From the NCBI GenBank assembly GCA_017512625.1, contig JAFWFB010000114.1, positions 1 to 5,196 on the forward strand: a DNA stretch of 5,196 bases, in the 5' to 3' direction. Of the stretch, positions 1 to 5,196 are shown in pieces. Position numbers and translations under genes: made by a program. Positions within the stretch are counted from its first letter, which is position 1; every line of letters begins with the position of its first letter. The notes beneath the pieces were generated by a model. It was not told the origin of the DNA. It was given only the letters and a program-made list of their open reading frames with translations, and searched no databases. This DNA is from Erysipelotrichaceae bacterium. GTDB taxonomy: Bacteria > Bacillota_I > Bacilli_A > Erysipelotrichales > Erysipelotrichaceae.

Positions 1-1685
1 CCGGCAACAATGGTAACTACGTCGATCTTAACCGCTATACCATCGCCAATATCAATAAATTCAACATCGACTTTAAAAAGGAACCAAGCGATGATTCCTA
101 TACCTATAAGACCAGCTATTTCGGTCCGACTTATCAGGGCGTCTTTACAGTCATCCTGCTTGATCAGCAGATCAACGGCTATCAGAAAGTCGTCTCGACC
201 AATCCGATCACGGCTGATCGCAATACCATGCTGATGTACCGTCAGATCACCAATGGTACCCGCTATAACCGTGCTTCCAGCTATTTCTGGATCAAGGACG
301 CTTACCTGAATGTTTTAAACCGTACCTTATATCAGCCAAGTGGCGACTTTGTCCACGAACTTGGTTCAATATCTTTTACTGATAATAAACTCAAGGTCAC
401 CGGAAAAGCCTATGTTCCTGGTATCCTGATCGATAACAGCAACGATGTCTCGGTCAAACTGATGGTTTATAGCAATGACTCGGTTTATAAGAGCATCGAT
501 GCATCCTTAAGCATCGATCAGGATCAGATCAGTTTCGAAGCTTTGGCAGACCTCGATCTGTTTGTCGATGGCCGCTATACCTTCAAGATCGCTCTTGAAT
601 ACAAATACCCATACAGCATCCACAACAATGAATTCGAAGTCAATACCAGTGACTATCCGGAAAGACTGGTCATCGGTAATACCAACTATGGCTTTATTGA
701 AAGCAACGGCAGGATGACCATGGTAGTAAAGAGCAGCGATGTCAACAATATCCTGATCAGGAAATCCCTGGAGGATCTGAAGATCAATGAAGACAACCTC
801 GATCTTAGCGGTTTCGCTTTCTTCGATGCCTATAACTTTGATGTTCCGGATAACATCCATTATCAGCTGATCATCGAAAGCCAGCAAAACAGCGACTTGC
901 GCTTTACCTATGACTTAACAACGGCTGAGCGTGAGATCAACATGTTTGACGGCTATATCTACAAATACATCAAGTATCTGAATGATACGGGAACCTTCGA
1001 TCTTAATGCCTTGCCGATCGGTGATTATATCTTCAGGATCAAAATCAGCAATGGTGAACTATCACGCAGTTTCGTGCTTTCATCGATCGATGAGCAATAC
1101 GCAAATATCCAGGGTACCTTAAGTGGTGGCAATAACTACCGCCTGGCGACCCAGGAGCTTTATGACTATCGCTTCGAGCTTACCATCAGCAAGGAATCCA
1201 TCGATTACTCGCTGATCAATAAGCCGAGCAGAAGGACTTCGACGATCTCCTTCTATGGACTGGATTTCGATGAAGCGACACCGAAGATGTTGTTCGATAC
1301 CCTTAGCGGCTATATCCGTTTCACTTCCTATGATCAGGATGTCGTTGCGGGATACAGGCTGCTGATAACCAATATCTACGATGGATCTTCATATGAATAT
1401 CCGTTTACCAATCAGCAATGTCTGATCGACTTCGATTCGATCCATGACAGCCAATACAAGATGAACTACGGCTGCATCGATACCGGTGAAGGAGTCGATG
1501 TCAGTCAGCTGCCTGTAGGTATCTACCGCCTGAGTCTGATACTTAGCAATGGTGATTACTATGACATCCAACAGATGAGTCACTATATCGAAGATATCGC
1601 TACTGCTTCCTATGATGGAAAGCAATATCATCTGTTTACCGATATTTACCAGAAGATCTATTTAGAGATAAAGGAGGAGGAGTAG
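1..1685 (+). CDS. Large beta-rich repeat protein, probably exported; 5'-truncated by window edge
   Basis: I do not recognise this family. The reading frame is open from base 3 with no stop before TAG at 1683-1685, so the gene starts upstream; the first internal ATG (228) has no ribosome binding site and is not a credible start. About 560 residues are visible (numbered from the codon at base 3). They are rich in Tyr, Asp, Ile, Ser and Asn with alternating polar and hydrophobic residues, typical of beta-sandwich surface domains. Three diverged long units are visible (about residues 123-199, 260-348 and 411-515). Each ends in a similar strand such as LPIGDYIFRIKIS or LPVGIYRLSLILS, and each is followed by a shorter Tyr-rich unit. 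The only cysteines are residues 473 and 491, both in the third unit. There is no LPXTG motif, no C-terminal membrane helix and no recognisable enzyme motif, so any anchor or catalytic domain must lie in the missing N-terminal part. It lies one base upstream of the PASTA gene, which implies co-transcription. A surface role is inferred from composition and neighbours. Confidence 0.85.
   Translation, partial: GNNGNYVDLNRYTIANINKFNIDFKKEPSDDSYTYKTSYFGPTYQGVFTVILLDQQINGYQKVVSTNPITADRNTMLMYRQITNGTRYNRASSYFWIKDAYLNVLNRTLYQPSGDFVHELGSISFTDNKLKVTGKAYVPGILIDNSNDVSVKLMVYSNDSVYKSIDASLSIDQDQISFEALADLDLFVDGRYTFKIALEYKYPYSIHNNEFEVNTSDYPERLVIGNTNYGFIESNGRMTMVVKSSDVNNILIRKSLEDLKINEDNLDLSGFAFFDAYNFDVPDNIHYQLIIESQQNSDLRFTYDLTTAEREINMFDGYIYKYIKYLNDTGTFDLNALPIGDYIFRIKISNGELSRSFVLSSIDEQYANIQGTLSGGNNYRLATQELYDYRFELTISKESIDYSLINKPSRRTSTISFYGLDFDEATPKMLFDTLSGYIRFTSYDQDVVAGYRLLITNIYDGSSYEYPFTNQQCLIDFDSIHDSQYKMNYGCIDTGEGVDVSQLPVGIYRLSLILSNGDYYDIQQMSHYIEDIATASYDGKQYHLFTDIYQKIYLEIKEEE
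369..1547 (+). repeat. Three diverged protein-level repeat units in the first gene
   Basis: Unit A lies at about 369-599, unit B at 780-1046 and unit C at 1233-1547. Each begins with a strand of the type L-x-hydrophobic-x-G (LKVTGKAY, LDLSGFAF, ISFYGLDF). A central strand follows (VKLMVYS, YQLIIES, YRLLITN), and each closes with hydrophobic-x-x-G-x-Y followed by alternating hydrophobic residues (VDGRYTFKIAL, PIGDYIFRIKI, PVGIYRLSLIL). Units lengthen from about 77 to 105 residues through insertions before the closing strand. Similarity is at protein level only; I see no long DNA identity, so the duplication is old. Boundaries are approximate and set by eye. Confidence 0.55.
1671..1677 (+). promoter_or_regulatory. 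Ribosome binding site of the PASTA gene, inside the upstream coding region
   Basis: AAGGAGG is a near-perfect Shine-Dalgarno sequence, followed by a second GGAGG-like stretch (aggag), nine bases before the ATG at 1687. It lies entirely within the last codons of the preceding gene, where it encodes the Lys-Glu-Glu-Glu tail. This supports the start chosen for the PASTA gene and suggests translational coupling. Confidence 0.85.
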
Positions 1686-1686
1686 A

Positions 1687-3570
1687 ATGACAAAAGCGAT
1701 TTTAAAAGACAAGAAGATCATGTTGCTCTCGCTGCTAAGCGTTCTGGTCACCTTGCTGATAATCAGCCTGACCGCCGTTTACCTGCGTGAAGTATCCGCC
1801 AAGGAAAACATGAGTGTTATCGACTTTACTTCCCTGACTGAAAATGAGATCAAAGAGTATCTCAAAGTCAACGACATCGATTCCAAGTATGTCAGCTTTG
1901 AGTATCAGTATGATCCGGAGATCAAGGAAGGTTACGTCATCTCCCAAAGTGCTGAGGTTGGAAGCAAGCTTAAGGACGGCATTACGATCGTCATCTCCAA
2001 GGGCTACGATCCAAAGGAAGTGCTGAGTGTTCCTGACTACCGCGAAATGAACGAAGAGACCATCAAGGCCTTCTTCAGGGACTACAGTTTCAAGGATGTC
2101 GAATACCTCTATGAAGAAAGCGAAGAATATGAACCGGGCACGGTCATCGGCATCTTCTTTGAGGGGGAATTTACCAGGGATAACAACATCAAAGTCACTA
2201 TCGCTCAAGAACCGATCGGGGAGAATGTCTCTACAGTCATTCTCCCGGATTTCCGGGAATACTCCGTCCGCAATGTCGTTGTCTGGTGCGACACCAACGG
2301 TCTTTATGTAGCTTTTAACAACGTCTTTAGCGATGTTTATGAAGCTGATACGATCATCTCTCAATCCCCGGCTGCCAACAGTGAAGTCAAGCAGGGATCG
2401 ACGATCTCCATCAAGATCTCCAATGGCAAGGGTGTCACTTTAGGCAATCTGGTCGGAAACAGCAAATCGGCGATCGATAAATACATCAAAGATAACAATC
2501 TTAAGGTTGAATATACCTATGACTATTCCCGTACCGTTAAAAAGGATGCGGCTATAACCCAATCCCCGGAAGCAGGTAAGACGGTCAAGGTTGGAACTAC
2601 CGTCTATATCACTCTCTCCAAGGGATCGGATCTGCTTGCTACCTTAAACAAGGATTATGTCGGAAAATCACTTAGCGATCTGGAGAAAAAGATCAATGAG
2701 GTAAATGCGCAAGCCGGAACCAGCATCCGCATGGTAGAAGGACTCAAATACTATTCCAACACGGTTGCGGCCGGAAAGATCGCGGCCCACGATTCACAGG
2801 TACTGGCTACCCAGAACTTTACCTACAACCTTTCCCTGGGAAGCTTTGAAAGCAATTTCAGTGCTGATTACTTCAATAATCGGACCAAATCTGATATCGA
2901 AAGCATCATCAATAATGCGAATAAGCTCTATGCTTCCGTCAAATTCAATGCGTTAAACGGCAATACCACTACCGATAGCTCTTTGGTCGGAAAAGCTTAT
3001 GGCTGCTCCTATAGCGGCAGTACCCTTACCTGCAACATCTATCAGCAAAAGCAGATCGACAAGCAGCTGGTAGTAAATGGTATCGGTAAGGATAGCTGCG
3101 GATCAAACAGTTCTTGTCAGGTGACATTGTCCAATGCGGACGGCGATTACTCAGGCAAGGTCAATGTCAATATCGTTTATGACAGTGAATATAATGAAAG
3201 CCACGCCAAGGGTGAACTGAAATCCGTCTCACCTAATAACGGCGAGAAGATCGCGGAAGGCGGAACGATCACCGTTACCCTTTATCTGGGACCGGAACCG
3301 GTCATCGTACTGGACCGCAGCTATGTTGAACTTAGTGGAGTCATCAGTACCGGTGCCGCCGATTCCTATAGCATCAATAAGAATGCTGTCATTACAGCTT
3401 TGAATAACATTGGCTTTACCAATGTGTCTGTCATCCCGGTTTCCAGCAGCAACTACTCAGTTGGAAACATCATCTGGAACTATGAAGGAACTTCCCTGCC
3501 TGGACGCTCCTATAGGGCCAGCGAACATATCGTCATTGCTATCGTCAATGAGCTGATCTCCGATCAATAA
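1687..3570 (+). CDS. Membrane-anchored multi-PASTA protein without a kinase domain
   Basis: This 627-residue protein is probably an extracytoplasmic peptidoglycan-binding or sensing protein. Residues 1-10 are basic (KDKK) and about 12-33 form one hydrophobic helix with no clear cleavage site, so an N-in/C-out signal anchor is likely. Four PASTA repeats are fairly clear: about 43-105, 114-174, 185-246 and 249-313. They show the typical pattern of a leading hydrophobic-P-D/N segment, a helix, then G-x-V-I-x-Q-S-P and G-S/T-x-hydrophobic-x-hydrophobic-S-x-G (for example TIISQSPAANSEVKQG and AAITQSPEAGKTVKVG). A fifth (317-385), a sixth (about 386-536) and a seventh (541-620) are degenerate. The sixth is interrupted by a Ser/Asn-rich stretch with Cys at 440, 449, 471 and 477. 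PASTA domains are best known from PknB/StkP-type kinases and some penicillin-binding proteins; no kinase or transpeptidase domain is present. It sits between the large repeat protein and a muramidase, which suggests wall recognition. The fold is well supported; the ligand and partner are unknown. Confidence 0.9.
   Translation: MTKAILKDKKIMLLSLLSVLVTLLIISLTAVYLREVSAKENMSVIDFTSLTENEIKEYLKVNDIDSKYVSFEYQYDPEIKEGYVISQSAEVGSKLKDGITIVISKGYDPKEVLSVPDYREMNEETIKAFFRDYSFKDVEYLYEESEEYEPGTVIGIFFEGEFTRDNNIKVTIAQEPIGENVSTVILPDFREYSVRNVVVWCDTNGLYVAFNNVFSDVYEADTIISQSPAANSEVKQGSTISIKISNGKGVTLGNLVGNSKSAIDKYIKDNNLKVEYTYDYSRTVKKDAAITQSPEAGKTVKVGTTVYITLSKGSDLLATLNKDYVGKSLSDLEKKINEVNAQAGTSIRMVEGLKYYSNTVAAGKIAAHDSQVLATQNFTYNLSLGSFESNFSADYFNNRTKSDIESIINNANKLYASVKFNALNGNTTTDSSLVGKAYGCSYSGSTLTCNIYQQKQIDKQLVVNGIGKDSCGSNSSCQVTLSNADGDYSGKVNVNIVYDSEYNESHAKGELKSVSPNNGEKIAEGGTITVTLYLGPEPVIVLDRSYVELSGVISTGAADSYSINKNAVITALNNIGFTNVSVIPVSSSNYSVGNIIWNYEGTSLPGRSYRASEHIVIAIVNELISDQ
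1813..2625 (+). repeat. Array of four recognisable PASTA repeats (protein level)
   Basis: The repeats lie at about 1813-2001, 2026-2208, 2239-2424 and 2431-2625, roughly 61-65 codons each and separated by only a few residues. The third and fourth keep the QSP-containing strand best. In the first the motif is QSAEVGSKLKDG, and in the second it has decayed to FFEGEFTRDN. Three further, more degenerate units follow up to about 3546. Copies differ widely in sequence, so this is an ancient array and not a recent expansion. Confidence 0.75.
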
Positions 3571-3574
3571 GGTG
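3569..3574 (+). promoter_or_regulatory. Weak ribosome binding site of the GH25 gene, overlapping the PASTA stop codon
   Basis: AAGGTG begins within the TAA stop (3568-3570) of the PASTA gene and is seven bases before the ATG at 3582. It is weaker than the AGGAGG-type sites of the two flanking starts. Translation of the muramidase may therefore depend on ribosomes ending the upstream gene, and its yield may be lower; this is inference. Confidence 0.55.
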
Positions 3575-3581
3575 TTTCCTT

Positions 3582-4403
3582 ATGCGCAATAGAGGTCGTA
3601 GAAAAAAAAGAAAGATTGATTATTCGCATCTATTCTCCCTGATTATCTTTGTTGCCATCATGATTATGGCTGTTCATCGAATTCTCTTCCACATCGATAT
3701 CAGCCATAATTATGTGGTGCCTGATGATGTTGAAGTGGAGCAGAGCTATTACGATTATACTGATCTGATCAATCCGCCCTTTGAGGATGATCGATATTAT
3801 TCCCTACCCTTCATCGATGTCTCCTCGCATCAGGGAGATATCGATTTTAAAGCGGTTAAGGCCTATGGCATTGAAAATGTCATCCTAAGAGTCGGTATCA
3901 GGGGTTATGAAAAGGGCGAGATCTATCTCGATAGCCGGTTTGAAGAATACTATCATCAGGCTAAAAGCGCGGGAATGAAGATTGGAGTCTATTTCTTCTC
4001 CCAGGCGGTAAATACCGATGAGTCGATCGAAGAAGCGATCTTCGTGCTTAAAAACATTATCTACAAGGATATCGATCTGCCTGTGGTCTATGACCTGGAA
4101 TATATCGATTACGCTGAAGCCAGGGCCAATAATCTTAGTGATGAACAAAATACCGCCAATGCGATCGCGTTTTTGGAAAAGATCAAAGAACATGGCTATA
4201 CCCCGATGCTATATGGCTCAATGTCCTTTCTGGAAGATGAATACCTTTTAAGCAAGATATTAAATTACAAGATCTGGATGGCTCAGTATCATGAATACCC
4301 GCAATTTGATTACCGTTTGGATTGCTGGCAATATACCGATAAGGGTGAAATACCCGGAATCGATGAGTATGTCGATCTGAATTATATGTTTATTGAAAAA
4401 TGA
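3582..4403 (+). CDS. Membrane-anchored GH25 family muramidase (lysozyme)
   Basis: This 273-residue protein is predicted to hydrolyse the beta-1,4 bond between N-acetylmuramic acid and N-acetylglucosamine in peptidoglycan, outside the membrane. Residues 2-11 are very basic (RNRGRRKKRK) and about 17-36 form one hydrophobic helix, giving N-in/C-out topology without an obvious cleavage site. An acidic linker (about 44-72) leads to a GH25 domain at about 76-270. Family hallmarks are present: FIDVSSHQGDIDF with Asp79, GVYFFSQA, VVYDLEY with the paired acids Asp171 and Glu173 (the expected catalytic D-x-E), IWMAQY, CWQYT and a closing VDLN with Asp265. The domain is full length and no key residue seems lost. 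Unlike many phage or secreted GH25 enzymes it has no wall-binding repeats; the PASTA protein just upstream could supply that in trans (inference). It starts 11 bases after the PASTA stop and is the last gene before a terminator. Likely roles are wall remodelling or turnover rather than lysis, because it is tethered. Confidence 0.93.
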   Translation: MRNRGRRKKRKIDYSHLFSLIIFVAIMIMAVHRILFHIDISHNYVVPDDVEVEQSYYDYTDLINPPFEDDRYYSLPFIDVSSHQGDIDFKAVKAYGIENVILRVGIRGYEKGEIYLDSRFEEYYHQAKSAGMKIGVYFFSQAVNTDESIEEAIFVLKNIIYKDIDLPVVYDLEYIDYAEARANNLSDEQNTANAIAFLEKIKEHGYTPMLYGSMSFLEDEYLLSKILNYKIWMAQYHEYPQFDYRLDCWQYTDKGEIPGIDEYVDLNYMFIEK

Positions 4404-4405
4404 AT

Positions 4406-4436
4406 AAAAAATCCCTGTTTTTAACCGGGATTTTTT
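4406..4436 (+). terminator. Intrinsic terminator of the envelope gene run
   Basis: The arms AAAAAATCCC (4406-4415) and GGGATTTTTT (4427-4436) are perfect 10-base inverted complements around an 11-base loop, and the 3' arm is itself the T tract. It begins three bases after the muramidase stop, so it closes the three-gene unit. Because the 5' arm carries six A, it could also work on the opposite strand, although no converging gene is visible. Confidence 0.88.
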
Positions 4437-4441
4437 CTTAA

Positions 4442-5196
<755 letters not shown>

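Noticed and set aside
228..230. ATG as the start of the first gene.
   Set aside because: The same frame is open back to base 3 with residues of the same style, and no Shine-Dalgarno sequence precedes this ATG, so it is an internal methionine.
10..234. A 74-codon + strand open frame at the window start.
   Set aside because: It is a shifted-frame shadow of the first gene, with low-complexity Ser/Ile/Arg content and no ribosome binding site.
1687..1812. Possibility that the PASTA protein is the remnant of a PknB-type kinase that lost its kinase domain.
   Set aside because: The gene has its own strong ribosome binding site and a clean basic N-terminus plus membrane anchor. The sequence just upstream codes in full for the preceding protein, with no kinase motifs.
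1735..2364. A 209-codon open frame on the - strand within the PASTA gene, and shorter ones at 507-887, 1389-1631 and 3885-4193.
   Set aside because: They mirror genes with clear protein-level signatures. The heavy use of ATC/GAT and GTC/GAC codons, which are each other's reverse complements, keeps the antisense frame open. Their products resemble no family and lack convincing ribosome binding sites.
3290..3303. Inverted repeat GACCGG-AA-CCGGTC as a possible operator or hairpin.
   Set aside because: It lies in the middle of the PASTA coding region, encodes the ordinary residues G-P-E-P-V, has only a two-base centre and no T tract, and is not repeated elsewhere.

Overview
The window looks like chromosomal DNA from an anaerobic, Gram-positive-type member of the Bacillota. 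The evidence is the strong AGGAGG-type ribosome binding sites, a TATAAT promoter, a U-tract terminator, exported PASTA and GH25 proteins, and a fused pyruvate:ferredoxin oxidoreductase (PFOR) gene. An Erysipelotrichia or Clostridia relative is plausible, but the sequence alone does not settle it. All four genes are on the + strand and nothing convincing lies on the - strand.

Region 1 (1 to 4403) is a tightly packed three-gene run that appears to form one transcription unit for the cell envelope. It opens inside a large protein whose N-terminus lies outside the window. The visible 560 residues are beta-rich and contain diverged tandem repeats of a family I do not recognise. One base after its stop comes a 627-residue protein with one N-terminal membrane anchor and about seven diverged PASTA repeats but no kinase domain. 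Eleven bases later starts a 273-residue GH25 muramidase with a basic N-terminus, one membrane segment and a complete catalytic domain but no wall-binding domain. A strong intrinsic terminator directly follows it.

Region 2 (4404 to 4501) is the only real intergenic space. It holds the terminator, a sigma-A-type promoter and a strong ribosome binding site.

Region 3 (4502 to 5196) is the first 231 codons of the PFOR gene (nifJ/por), a central energy-metabolism enzyme. Its codon use differs visibly from the upstream genes, and it is transcribed separately.

Inferred working model for region 1: the PASTA protein binds peptidoglycan or muropeptides outside the membrane, the membrane-tethered GH25 enzyme cuts glycan strands nearby, and the large repeat protein is a surface or envelope component that works with them. 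The enzyme assignments (GH25, PFOR) and the PASTA fold are well supported. The joint function and the nature of the first protein are hypotheses.
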